Shown here piece by piece: positions 8,552 through 17,315 of a stretch of DNA of 64,000 nt. Source of the stretch: Pontibacter sp. HSC-36F09 (lineage in GTDB: Bacteria > Bacteroidota > Bacteroidia > Cytophagales > Hymenobacteraceae). Within the stretch, counting starts at the first letter, position 1, and each line of letters opens with the position of its first letter. Both the position numbers and the translations under genes were made by a program. The notes under the pieces were generated by a model that had not been told where the DNA came from, made no database searches, and saw only the letters and a program-made list of their open reading frames with translations. Where the stretch lies: positions 248,001 through 312,000 of the forward strand of contig NZ_JALKAA010000005.1 in NCBI RefSeq assembly GCF_024171605.1. Direction: 5' to 3'.

Positions 8552-9811
8552 TCAGACAGTGCTCCGCTTCCTGAACAGTCCCTGGAAAACAGGCCAGATC
8601 TCGAACGGCTCGTATACCTGCCGGATCGAAAAAGAGTCGTCGTCGCTGATGCGGTTGTAGGCCTGCCACAGGTCACTCTCGCGTGGACTGTTGCTGATTT
8701 CAATGTAGGCCATGAACTGAATGACGGGGAGAATATTCTCCAGCACAAGCTGCTTGCATTCGGTCGCGTCCTGCTTCGACCACACATCGCCGTCGGAGGC
8801 CTGGCAGCAATACACGTTCCAGTTCTCGTCGTAGCGGGTGCGCATGATCTGCTCCATCAACTTGAGCGAGGGCGCTACCACTGTACCTCCACTTTCTCTC
8901 GAGTTAAAGAACTCCTCTTCAGACACTTCCTTGGCTTCGGTGTGGTGCCGGATAAAGACTAGCTCCACGTTTTTGTATTGCCGTGTCAGGAAGATGTAGA
9001 GGAGTGTAAAAAAGCGCTTGGCCACGTCTTTCTCATGTTGCCCCATGGAGGCCGATACGTCCATGATACAGAACATCACGGCTGAAGTAATAGGTATAGG
9101 CACCCGCTCAAAATTGTTGTAGCGTAGGTCGATGTCCTCGAAGAATGGCAGGGTGTTGGCCTGTCGCCGTACCTTCTCTGCCTCTTCGGCAAGCTCTGTT
9201 TTCAGCTGCGGGTCGGTCGCCAGCGACAGCTGCTCCTCCAGTAGCGCCAACTTCTTGTCCAGTACACCCTTGAGGGCCAGTCGACGCCCAAGCGACTGTT
9301 GGTAGCTGGTCTTGATGTTGAGGCGGGAAGGAACGCTGTCGCGGGTATAACCGGCTCGTCGCATTTCAAAATTATCGGTGCTGTCCATCAGCTTTTTCAC
9401 CATGTTGGGCAGCGCCAGGTCGTCAAAAAAATACTTCAGAAACTCCTCCCGCGAAAGCACCACGGTAAACTCATCCTCCGTCACCTCCGGACTGTTGGAG
9501 CCCTTGCCCCGTCCGCCACCGCCACCTCCCCCTTTGGGTTTGGGCACGCGGTCGCCTTCGCTATACTTATCGTTACCGGGCCGCACGCTTTGCTTCTTGC
9601 CGGTTTTGGGGTCGTGGTGAAAAGTAGGCTCTTCGAGTCCGCGCACGGGCACTTTCACACTACCACCAGTACTGCTGTCCTTGATACTCTCCTGTGAAAT
9701 GATGTCAGGTATAGCCTTCTTGATCTGGTTTTCCACCCGCTTCAAAAACTTCTGCCGGTTACCAGTAGACTTCCCCTTGTCGTTCTTCCGTCTGTCGATG
9801 ATGTGGCTCAT
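8552..9811 (-). CDS. yhbH: YhbH/YeaH family protein (DUF444, vWA-like)
   Basis: 419 residues, as expected for DUF444. The N-terminal 110 residues are basic and disordered, with a seven-glycine run near residue 95. A von Willebrand A-like fold follows, its metal-ion site visible as D251-V-S-A-S255 in VMFCIMDVSASMGQ. The partner of this domain is not known. In E. coli the homologous yeaH follows yeaG and both respond to nitrogen starvation. Here it sits between prkA and spoVR, the conserved order. Confidence 0.95.
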   Translation of the reverse strand: MSHIIDRRKNDKGKSTGNRQKFLKRVENQIKKAIPDIISQESIKDSSTGGSVKVPVRGLEEPTFHHDPKTGKKQSVRPGNDKYSEGDRVPKPKGGGGGGGRGKGSNSPEVTEDEFTVVLSREEFLKYFFDDLALPNMVKKLMDSTDNFEMRRAGYTRDSVPSRLNIKTSYQQSLGRRLALKGVLDKKLALLEEQLSLATDPQLKTELAEEAEKVRRQANTLPFFEDIDLRYNNFERVPIPITSAVMFCIMDVSASMGQHEKDVAKRFFTLLYIFLTRQYKNVELVFIRHHTEAKEVSEEEFFNSRESGGTVVAPSLKLMEQIMRTRYDENWNVYCCQASDGDVWSKQDATECKQLVLENILPVIQFMAYIEISNSPRESDLWQAYNRISDDDSFSIRQVYEPFEIWPVFQGLFRKRSTV

Positions 9812-9812
9812 G

Positions 9813-10028
9813 GGATTGAGTGAATGAGTGAGTTTTTTATTGATTGAGTGAGTTAGTGATTGAGTGAATGAGTGATTGGTTTTGATTTTGTGAAAAACGA
9901 AAAGTCTGAAAGTGGAGGGTTTTCTCTAAAGGATGAATCATCAGTACATCATCAAGAAATTAAATCCATCATTCAATAAAAGTCCATTCAAAAATCAAAA
10001 CCAATCACTCATCCACTCAATCGCTCAT
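9813..10028. repeat. GAGTGA/ATGAGTGA-rich inverted repeat between prkA and yhbH
   Basis: The gap holds variants of the 8-12-base unit (GAT)TGAGTGAATGAG repeated directly from 9836 to 9877. An inverted near-copy lies at about 9989-10028: bases 9853-9888 pair almost perfectly with the right-hand block over roughly 35 bases, including TGAGTGATTGGTTTTGATTT. On the operon transcript this would be a very long stem with a loop of about 100 bases, able to separate or stabilise the prkA and yhbH messages. Confidence 0.7.
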
Positions 10029-10041
10029 TCACTAACTCCAT

Positions 10042-11970
10042 CTACGCCATCGTCTTGCGCACGCGCATGAACCAGTCTACCAGGATGCGGATCTGCTTAT
10101 CGGTGTAGCCGCGGTCGCGCATGCGGCGGGTAAAGTCGCGGTGCTTCTTCTCGTCTTCCTCGTTTGTTTTCACATTGAAGGAAACGACCGGCAACAGGTC
10201 CTCAGTGTTGGTGAAGATCTTCTTCTCGATCACGTTCTTGATCTTCTCATAGGAGTCCCAGCGTGGGCTTTGTCCGCCATGGTTGGCCTTAAAGCGCAGG
10301 AAGAAGTTGGTCACCTCGGAGCGGAAGTCTTTCGGGTTGGCTATACCTGCCGGCTTCTCGATCTTCTCGAGTTCCTCGTTCAAAATGCTACGGTCGAAGA
10401 TCTCTCCAGAGTCTGGGTCGCGGTAATCGTTGTTCTGCATCCAGTGGTCGGCGTATACTACATATTTTTCAAAGATGTTCTGGCCATAAGAGCTGTAGGA
10501 TTCGATGTAAGCCTTCTGAATTTCATCTGAAATAAACTCGGCATACTTGCTGGCCAGCACCGACTTGATCAGGTGCAGGTACTTGGTTTCGGTTTCTGGC
10601 GGCAGCATCATCTTAATCACTTCCTGCTCCAGCACATACAGCAGGTGCACCGGGTTAGCGGCAATCTCCTCGCTATCGAAATTGAATACCTTGGAAAGAA
10701 TCTTGAAGGCAAATCGGGTCGATATACCTTGCATACCCTCGTTTATACCGGCATCGTCGCGGTATTCCTGTATGGACTTGGCGTTCGGATCAGTTTCGCG
10801 AAGGGTCTCGCCGTTATACACCCGCATCTTGGAGTAGATGCTGGAGTTTTCCGGCTCCTTGAGGCGCGACATGACAGAGAATTCCGCAAGCAACTCGATG
10901 GTTTTCGGAGCACAAGGCGCTTCTTTGAGGGAGCTTTCACGGATGAGCTTTTCGTAGATCTTGATCTCCTCGCTCACGCGCAGACAGTAAGGCACCTGTA
11001 CCTTGTAGATACGGTCGAGGAAGGCTTCGTTCTTTTTGTCGTTGAGAAATTTGGCCCACTCCGACTCGTTGGAGTGCGCCAGAATAATACCGTCGAAAGG
11101 TATAGCGCCGATCGGTTCGGTGCCTTTATAGTTCTTTTCCTGGGTGGCGGTGAGTAGCGGATTGAGTACCTTGATCGGGGCCTTGAACATCTCCACAAAC
11201 TCCAGCAAACCCTGGTTGGCGAGGCACAGACCACCGGTATACGAGTAGGCGTCCGGATCGCTCTGCTGGTAATCGGCCAGTTTGCGGATGTCGACTTTGC
11301 CCACCAGGGTGGAAATGTCCTGGTTGTTTTCGTCACCGGGTTCAGTCTTGGAAATCGCGACCTGCTCCTGAATGGACGGGAAAAGCCGCACCACCTTGAA
11401 ACGGTTGATGTCACCGTCAAACTCACGCAGTCGCTTGGAGGCCCAGGGGCTCATGCAGCCGGGTATGTAGCGGGCAGGTATAGCGTACTCTTCTTCCAGT
11501 TCTTCAGCATAATCAGCGAACAGCCCAAGGGGACTCTCAAACACCGGACTGATCTGTTCGTCTGCCTTGAGCACGTAGATCGGGTTTTGCTGCATCAGGT
11601 GCTTCAGCTTTTCGGCCAGGGAGCTTTTGCCGCCTCCCACCGGACCCATCAGGTATAGGATCTGCTTTTTCTCTTCTAGCCCCTGCGCCGAGTGCCGGAA
11701 GTAGGACACGATCTGCTCGATGGTGCTCTCCATGCCATAGAAATCGCGAAAGGCAGGGTAGATCTTGATTTTCTTGTTGGAGAAAATGCGGCTCAGTTTA
11801 GGGTCCTGCCGCGTGTCGAGCATCTCGGGCTCGCCGATGGCGTCGAGGATACGCTCCGCAGGCTTGGCGTACATTTTCGGGTCTTTCCGGCACTCCTCAA
11901 GATAGGCAGCTACTGTCATCTCGTTCGTGGAGGCACTGTAATTGGTCTTGATCTTTTCTAAAATATTCAT
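10042..11970 (-). CDS. prkA: PrkA family AAA+ protein (YeaG-like)
   Basis: 642 residues, the normal length. The AAA+ domain carries a Walker A motif at G109-P-V-G-G-G-K115-S-S, and the C-terminal half is the PrkA domain (for example MQGISTRFAFKILSKVFNFD). The family has been described as a serine protein kinase; AAA+ protease activity has also been reported for the Bacillus protein, so the biochemical role should be left open. It heads the minus-strand operon prkA-yhbH-spoVR, typically linked to starvation and stationary phase. Its upstream region (11971-12200) shows no clear consensus promoter. Confidence 0.96.
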   Translation of the reverse strand: MNILEKIKTNYSASTNEMTVAAYLEECRKDPKMYAKPAERILDAIGEPEMLDTRQDPKLSRIFSNKKIKIYPAFRDFYGMESTIEQIVSYFRHSAQGLEEKKQILYLMGPVGGGKSSLAEKLKHLMQQNPIYVLKADEQISPVFESPLGLFADYAEELEEEYAIPARYIPGCMSPWASKRLREFDGDINRFKVVRLFPSIQEQVAISKTEPGDENNQDISTLVGKVDIRKLADYQQSDPDAYSYTGGLCLANQGLLEFVEMFKAPIKVLNPLLTATQEKNYKGTEPIGAIPFDGIILAHSNESEWAKFLNDKKNEAFLDRIYKVQVPYCLRVSEEIKIYEKLIRESSLKEAPCAPKTIELLAEFSVMSRLKEPENSSIYSKMRVYNGETLRETDPNAKSIQEYRDDAGINEGMQGISTRFAFKILSKVFNFDSEEIAANPVHLLYVLEQEVIKMMLPPETETKYLHLIKSVLASKYAEFISDEIQKAYIESYSSYGQNIFEKYVVYADHWMQNNDYRDPDSGEIFDRSILNEELEKIEKPAGIANPKDFRSEVTNFFLRFKANHGGQSPRWDSYEKIKNVIEKKIFTNTEDLLPVVSFNVKTNEEDEKKHRDFTRRMRDRGYTDKQIRILVDWFMRVRKTMA

Positions 11971-12494
11971 TGGGCGTATTTTTAGAGAATCATTTTAAAA
12001 CCTGAGAGCAATAAGCAGTGGCCTCGTGATGGGTAGCCCGTTTACTGCCTGTCGGCTGAATGTGTCATCATTTGAGTTATTTTATGGTCTGCACGCCTTC
12101 TATGCAAGGAATGCCGCTATGTTTGCTTGTCTGATACCGTGCCATGACCAGGCCCTTGGTTGGTTCTGAGGCTCTACGCTCACGCACAGGTATGCGGGCA
12201 GGAAATGTGTACGCGTACACATGAAGCAGGGCGCTGCTTTCCATTGCCCGGAACAGGGGAAGAGTGGCTCGGCGACAAAATGGGCTGTCCCCTGTGCCCT
12301 ATGTTATGCTATACGTAGATTTTATACTTATGTAGTTGGGTTAGAGCCCCTCTTATCTGCAAAACAGTGCCCCCGTATTTTAAATTCAAAATCGGCAATA
12401 TTTTATAACTTCACATCTATACGTATTTTGTACAAAATTGTCTATCCCTATACCTGTTGTTGTAGGTATAGCAGTATTGACCCAACACACAGAT
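11971..12494. other. Divergent intergenic region with a perfect palindrome and an octamer hairpin
   Basis: This 524-base gap lies between prkA (leftward) and a small unknown gene (rightward). ATGTGTACGCGTACACAT at 12205-12222 is a perfect 18-base palindrome, a plausible operator for a dimeric regulator. At 12448-12471 the octamers CTATACCT and AGGTATAG form an inverted pair with an 8-base spacer, 24 bases upstream of the next start codon. No RNA gene is apparent. Confidence 0.5.
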
Positions 12495-12956
12495 ATGCAA
12501 GAAGATAACTTCAACCCGCGTCAGATGCCGATTTTCCGGAAGGGTCGTGAAATCTACGAACTCACCGTCAAGATCGCAGATCTTATACCTGAAGATGACC
12601 ACCGGCTCTCCGGCAGCAAGGCTTTCATGCTGGAAGATGCGGCATTGCTGAGTGTTAAAGTGGCTGGTGCTGAGGGTGGCGACCTGTATGACATCCGAAT
12701 GGAATGCGCCACACTGATCCGCAAGGCAGCCCGCGACCTGCAGAACCACTGCAACACGCTGATCATGTTTGGCTTTGAGCACATCCACTACCTGCACCTG
12801 ATCAGGGACGCGCTGGAAGAGTACCGCCTGTTGTTTGTAGAATGGGTGAAAACGTTTGACGCCTGGAACTACGCCGTGGATCGCTGGGGCCTTTTCAATC
12901 CGCCCGGCGTGCAGCCTGATGACCCCGATCCGGATCGCGGATTGGATGGATTGTGA
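12495..12956 (+). CDS. Conserved helical protein of unknown function
   Basis: I chose the ATG at 12495 (153 residues); the upstream in-frame start at 12438 would run through the octamer hairpin. The protein is mostly alpha-helical, with heptad-like segments (IFRKGREIYELTVKIADLIP, IRKAARDLQNHCNTLIMF, LHLIRDALEEYRLLFVEWVK). It ends in a proline/aspartate tail (PPGVQPDDPDPDRG). The pattern recalls four-helix-bundle proteins, but I do not recognise the family with confidence. It is divergent from prkA and followed after 56 bases by another small unknown gene, so it may share the stress context. Confidence 0.75.
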   Translation: MQEDNFNPRQMPIFRKGREIYELTVKIADLIPEDDHRLSGSKAFMLEDAALLSVKVAGAEGGDLYDIRMECATLIRKAARDLQNHCNTLIMFGFEHIHYLHLIRDALEEYRLLFVEWVKTFDAWNYAVDRWGLFNPPGVQPDDPDPDRGLDGL

Positions 12957-13012
12957 TAGAAGAATGTAGCCTTATGCACTGGAATGAGTATAAATGATAA
13001 ACGAAGCAGATT

Positions 13013-13336
13013 ATGGCGCAGGAAATGGAATACTGGGATGAAGACAGATACATGGAACTGAACACCTACTTCCGGATAAAAATACAGGGCATGGTCGACT
13101 CCGATCCATACATCCGGGATCTTCAGAAATCGGAAGACGGGTTGCAGCTAACAGACCTGATAAACCGCATGTCGGATAGTGACCAGAAGATTTGGGAAGA
13201 GTTCATTAAGTTGGATCGCATTAAGCTGCACCTGGACATGCAGAACCACTTGGAGGGCAAAGGCACCCCGTATACCCCGCGCCATGGTTTCGGAGGCGCG
13301 TCCTCCGAGGCTGATGACAGCGCTTCTCCATGGTGA
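13013..13336 (+). CDS. Small acidic hypothetical protein
   Basis: 107 residues, beginning MAQEMEYWDEDRYMEL. It is predicted to be soluble and helical, with an amphipathic stretch SDQKIWEEFIKLDRIKLHLDM and a low-complexity Gly/Ser C-terminus. I see no known motif. It follows the helical protein by 56 bases on the same strand, so the two are probably one transcription unit that ends before gltA. Confidence 0.65.
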   Translation: MAQEMEYWDEDRYMELNTYFRIKIQGMVDSDPYIRDLQKSEDGLQLTDLINRMSDSDQKIWEEFIKLDRIKLHLDMQNHLEGKGTPYTPRHGFGGASSEADDSASPW

Positions 13337-13468
13337 GCAGCGAAGGATGGATTAGTACAAGACACTGCATAATATTCCGAAACATTTTGACAGAATGTCG
13401 TTTATACAAATGGCGGATTCAAAAGTGGGTTAAAACATTGTTAATTTACCATATATCGCATCATTCCA

Positions 13469-13500
13469 TTTCGTTTTAAATACATTTTTCTATAATTTCG
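13469..13500 (+). promoter_or_regulatory. Candidate Bacteroidota-type promoter of gltA
   Basis: TTTCG at 13469-13473, 19 bases, then TAATTTCG at 13493-13500. This approximates the -33 TTTG / -7 TAnnTTTG consensus of this phylum. It ends 42 bases before the gltA start codon. Call made by eye only. Confidence 0.4.
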
Positions 13501-13542
13501 CTTCGTTAAGAGACTATTCACGGACATATAAAAAATACAGGC

Positions 13543-14829
13543 ATGTCAGAACACGCTGAAATAATTTTAGAGGGGAAGTCCTACAAGTTCCCGGTTGTAA
13601 CAGGTACCGAGAATGAGAAAGCAATCGATATAGCTGCTTTGCGTTCGGAGTCAGGCTACATCACCCTGGACTCCGGTTATAAAAATACGGGTGCCACTAA
13701 AAGTGCCATCACTTTCCTGGACGGAGAGCAAGGTATTCTGCACTACAGAGGTTACCCGATCGAGCAACTGGCTGAGAAGTCAAACTTTATTGAAGTAGCC
13801 TACCTGCTGATCTACGGCGCATTGCCAACCGCTCAGGAACTGGAGGACTTCAGTGGTAAGATCAAAATGCACACCCTCGTGAATGAGGACATGCGCAAGA
13901 TTTTGGACGGCTTCCCGTCCACGGCACACCCAATGGGTATCCTTTCTGCCATGATCAGCTCCCTGACAGCTTTTTATCCGGAGTCGCTTAATCCAAACCA
14001 GTCAAAAGAAGAGATGGACCTGTCTATCATTCGCGTGATGGCCAAGATTTCTACTATTGCCGCCTGGTCTTATAAAAACTCGGTAGGGCATCCGGTAAAC
14101 TACCCTAAAAACAAGCTGGACTATTGCTCTAACTTCCTCCATATGATGTTCGCCTTCCCAACGGAGGATTACGAGATCAACCCGGTGGTAGTAGATGCGA
14201 TCAACAAACTACTTATCCTGCACGCTGACCACGAGCAAAACTGCTCTACGTCTACTGTACGTCTGGTAGGTTCTGCCAACGCCAGCCTCTACTCTTCTGT
14301 GTCTGCCGGTATCAGTGCCCTGTGGGGTCCGCTGCACGGTGGTGCTAATCAGGCCGTAATTGAAATGCTGGAGCAGATAAAAGCGGATGGTGGCGACTCG
14401 AAGAAATTCATCGCTAAAGCAAAAGACAAAGACGATCCTTTCCGCCTGATGGGCTTTGGTCACCGCGTTTACAAGAACTTCGACCCACGTGCCCGCATCA
14501 TCAAGAAAGCTGCTGACGAGGTACTAACTGCTCTTGGCATCAACGACCCGATCCTGACCATCGCAATGGAACTTGAAGAAGCAGCACTGAACGATCCGTA
14601 TTTCGTGGAGCGCAAGCTATACCCGAACGTAGACTTCTACTCCGGTATCATCTACCGTGCGCTCGGCATCCCAACCGACATGTTCACGGTAATGTTCGCC
14701 CTTGGCCGTCTGCCAGGCTGGATCGCACAATGGAAAGAAATGCGCGAGCAGAAAGAGCCGATCGGCCGTCCGCGTCAGATCTACACTGGCGAAACAGAGC
14801 GTAACTACATCGATATCGAGAAGAGATAA
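13543..14829 (+). CDS. gltA: Citrate synthase
   Basis: 428 residues, a type II (hexameric-type) bacterial citrate synthase. It condenses oxaloacetate with acetyl-CoA in the first step of the TCA cycle. The catalytic triad is visible: His265 (GPLHGGANQAVIEM), His307 (MGFGHRVYKNFDPRA) and Asp364 (PNVDFYSGI). The N-terminal beta-domain typical of type II enzymes (residues 5-45) is present. The gene stands alone, with a likely promoter upstream and a terminator downstream. Confidence 0.98.
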   Translation: MSEHAEIILEGKSYKFPVVTGTENEKAIDIAALRSESGYITLDSGYKNTGATKSAITFLDGEQGILHYRGYPIEQLAEKSNFIEVAYLLIYGALPTAQELEDFSGKIKMHTLVNEDMRKILDGFPSTAHPMGILSAMISSLTAFYPESLNPNQSKEEMDLSIIRVMAKISTIAAWSYKNSVGHPVNYPKNKLDYCSNFLHMMFAFPTEDYEINPVVVDAINKLLILHADHEQNCSTSTVRLVGSANASLYSSVSAGISALWGPLHGGANQAVIEMLEQIKADGGDSKKFIAKAKDKDDPFRLMGFGHRVYKNFDPRARIIKKAADEVLTALGINDPILTIAMELEEAALNDPYFVERKLYPNVDFYSGIIYRALGIPTDMFTVMFALGRLPGWIAQWKEMREQKEPIGRPRQIYTGETERNYIDIEKR

Positions 14830-14850
14830 TATTATAATGTTATTTAAGGG

Positions 14851-14889
14851 AACGGCCTGCTACTGTAAAGTTGCAGGCCGTTTTGTTTT
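14851..14889 (+). terminator. Rho-independent terminator of gltA
   Basis: AACGGCCTGC and GCAGGCCGTT pair around a 12-base loop, followed by the T-rich TTGTTTTA. It lies 21 bases after the gltA stop codon. Confidence 0.88.
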
Positions 14890-14899
14890 ATTGCATTTG

Positions 14900-15385
14900 C
14901 AGGTATAGCGCGAGTAGCTTCACTCGTGTCAGGTTTAGTGGGGCTGGTGGTATAGGTATAGCTTACTGTTGTTTTCTAGCAACTGCAAATACAGGTATAA
15001 CAAACTGTAATGTTTTATAGCTTTGCCTGTGCGGCGGGCACTCACTTTTTGTCTTGACACAAAAATCGAGGCCCCCTACCCCCAGTAAGCAAAAAAGTCA
15101 TGACTCCCCAAACTCGAGGGCCCCTACCCCCACTCGCTGAACGCTCAGACAGTGGGTAGTCATTTAAGTGCACCCGGCTGAAGTGATCTGTTTCATTGCT
15201 GAAGGGGCAAGCTAGTCTTGTTATAACTGTCAGTGATATTTTAGAGTAACGACAGAGCTTATACCTGATTCAGGCAGTTGAGGAAAAGTCCCCCTTTGAA
15301 GGGGGCAGGGGGATGTTAATCGTGCATATGAAACCGCAGCTACAGTAGTTATACCTGATCAGTGGCAGTGGCACGAGCTTCCCTC
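14900..15385. repeat. Degenerate dispersed repeat, copy 2 (about 14990-15345)
   Basis: No gene is visible in this gap. On the minus strand it repeats the ordered blocks of 3250-3530: GCGGTTTCATATGCACGATT, CCCCCTGCCCCCTTCAAAG, CAGGTATAAGCTCTGT, AGCTTGCCCCTTCAGC, GAGCGTTCAGCGAGT and AAAGTGAGTGCCCGCCGCAC. Two near-identical segments inside it read AGGCCCCCTACCCCC and GGGCCCCTACCCCCA (15069-15131). The hairpin CCCCCTT/AAGGGGG near 15290 is placed to act as a weak terminator for the leftward OmpA gene. Confidence 0.6.
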
Positions 15386-17311
15386 CTAAAGCACGCGCAT
15401 TTCGATGCGGCGGTTCTGGCTGCGGTTTTCGTCTGAAGAGTTTGGCTTAACAGGGCGGTTCTCGCCATGACCTACGGAGGTGATGCGTTCCTTCGGCACT
15501 TTGTTGCTGCGCAGGTATTCAGCTACGGAACGGGCGCGCCGCTCGGAGAGCACCTTGTTATCAGCATCAGAACCAACATCATCGGTGTGGCCCGAGATCT
15601 CGATCTTAATAGCATGGTTTTGCTGCATGAAAGTGATGAGCTTATCGAGCTCTGTTTTCGACTCACGCTCCAGCTTATACTGCCCCGTGTCGAAAAACAG
15701 GTTATTGAGCACAATCGCCGCTCCGGACTTGATCGGTTTCAGGTATACGTCGAGCGCCACCGGGTCAAGCGACTTGCGTGAGGTATAGTCAAAGCTCAGG
15801 CTGTTCATCAGGAAACCGGGCGCTGATACGTAGAGTGCATACTGCTGCCCTTCTGATAACACAATGGTATACTCGCCCGACACCTGGTCGGAGTTCACCT
15901 GCTGTACCAGCGAGTCGGCGCTTACGTCGTAGAGCTGCACGACCGCAGCAATTGGCTTTTTTGTATCGGCGTGAAATACTCGGCCCTGGGCATAAGTACT
16001 TTTTACTTTGCTGCGCCAGTTTTCAGGCACGTCCAGCTCGTACAGTTGGATCGTGGCGGCGCCAGCTTCCGTCATTTCCTGGCGGGAGTAATAGCCTTTT
16101 TTATTGTCGGCTGTGATGAAGAGCGAGCCTTCATCGGCGTGGGTGTTAAGCGGATACCCCATGTTTTCGGGTGCACTCCATTTGCTTTTGTTATCCTGCG
16201 AAGTCATAAAAACATCGAGGCCGCCCATGCCCAGGTGCCCGTCGCTTACAAAATAAAGCGTACTCCCACTCACGTGGATGAAAGGCGCCATATCACGGCC
16301 TTTTGAATTCACGGACTCGCCCATGTTCTCAGGCTTCTGCCACGAGCCGTCTTCATTCAGCCGGGTCACCCAGATGTCTTCTTTGCCTATACCTCCCGGC
16401 CGTGTGGACGTGAAGTATAAGGTGCGCCCATCAGCTGAAAGGCTAGGTTGAGAGTCCCATGCTTTGGAGTTCACAACCGTACCCATGTTCTTGGGTTTGC
16501 TCCATTCATCCCCGCTCCTGAACGATATGTACAGATCGCAATCGCCCTGGCTGTCAGAGCGGTTGCAGGAGGTGAACACAATGGTTTTGCCGTCACCGGA
16601 AATGGTAGCGGCTCCTTCGTTGGCCGTCGTGTTGATGGATGGTGAGATAGAGTTTGGTGGACTCCACTGGTTGTCGCGGTACTGGCTGACAAATATGTTT
16701 TCGTCCTGATCAGGGCGGTGGCCGGCCCTTGCGGTAAAGATCAGGTGGCGCTGATCGGCAGTAGTGGATGGAAAGTACTGCAGTTCGAACCGGTTGACGT
16801 TGCCTGGTAGTCTGACCGGGTTGAAGCTCACCGGTTTCTTCATGGCCTCGGCAGCAAACTCAGCGGACTGGATCTGCTGACGGGCAAAGTCTGTCATGCG
16901 GCCGTTGCGGGGCTTACCGCGCAGGAAAAGCTCAAAGTTCTTGCGGGCATTCTCATAATCACCCCGTTCAAAATACAGGTCTGCCAGATCAAAATAGCTG
17001 TTCATCAGTCCGGCGTTAAAAGGCTTGAGGGTCAAGCCTTTCTGCAGGTTTTCAAACACCTCGGGCTTGTTGCCCATGGCCCGGTGCAGACTCGCAATTT
17101 TCAGGTAAGCGTCAGCATATTTTGGGTCACGTTCAATAGCCTCATCAAGGTAAGTGAGTGCCTTGTTAAAATCACGTGCCTGAGCTGCTTCTTCGGCTTT
17201 GTAGTAAAGTGTTACTGCTTTTCTGGAATTGGAGGCTGGTCTGTCCTGTGCCAGGCAAGTGGTTGCTATACTAAGGGTAATCAGAGTCAGAAGAAGCAGC
17301 GGCTTAAGCAT
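15386..17311 (-). CDS. OmpA-family protein with TPR and PD40 repeats
   Basis: I chose the ATG at 17311 (641 residues), which gives a signal peptide LKPLLLLTLITLSIATTCLAQ and begins 4 bases after queE ends. Residues about 30-150 are TPR-like (KALTYLDEAIERDPKYADAY). Next come PD40/TolB-like propeller motifs (GDGKTIVFTSCNRSD, ADGRTLYFTSTRPGG) and a carboxypeptidase-regulatory-like segment. The last 110 residues are an OmpA C-terminal domain with the peptidoglycan-binding pattern EISGHTDDVGSDADNKVLSERRA. It probably links the outer membrane to peptidoglycan. Related Bacteroidota proteins include PorE of the type IX secretion system, but specific membership is inference. Confidence 0.92.
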   Translation of the reverse strand: MLKPLLLLTLITLSIATTCLAQDRPASNSRKAVTLYYKAEEAAQARDFNKALTYLDEAIERDPKYADAYLKIASLHRAMGNKPEVFENLQKGLTLKPFNAGLMNSYFDLADLYFERGDYENARKNFELFLRGKPRNGRMTDFARQQIQSAEFAAEAMKKPVSFNPVRLPGNVNRFELQYFPSTTADQRHLIFTARAGHRPDQDENIFVSQYRDNQWSPPNSISPSINTTANEGAATISGDGKTIVFTSCNRSDSQGDCDLYISFRSGDEWSKPKNMGTVVNSKAWDSQPSLSADGRTLYFTSTRPGGIGKEDIWVTRLNEDGSWQKPENMGESVNSKGRDMAPFIHVSGSTLYFVSDGHLGMGGLDVFMTSQDNKSKWSAPENMGYPLNTHADEGSLFITADNKKGYYSRQEMTEAGAATIQLYELDVPENWRSKVKSTYAQGRVFHADTKKPIAAVVQLYDVSADSLVQQVNSDQVSGEYTIVLSEGQQYALYVSAPGFLMNSLSFDYTSRKSLDPVALDVYLKPIKSGAAIVLNNLFFDTGQYKLERESKTELDKLITFMQQNHAIKIEISGHTDDVGSDADNKVLSERRARSVAEYLRSNKVPKERITSVGHGENRPVKPNSSDENRSQNRRIEMRVL

Positions 17312-17315
17312 AGCT

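Noticed and set aside
10573..11157. 194-residue plus-strand ORF
   Set aside because: It is the antisense shadow of prkA.
15290..15310. Strong terminator behind the OmpA gene
   Set aside because: The CCCCCTT/AAGGGGG hairpin has only a short T run on the minus strand and belongs to the dispersed repeat; kept as a weak possibility inside that entry.
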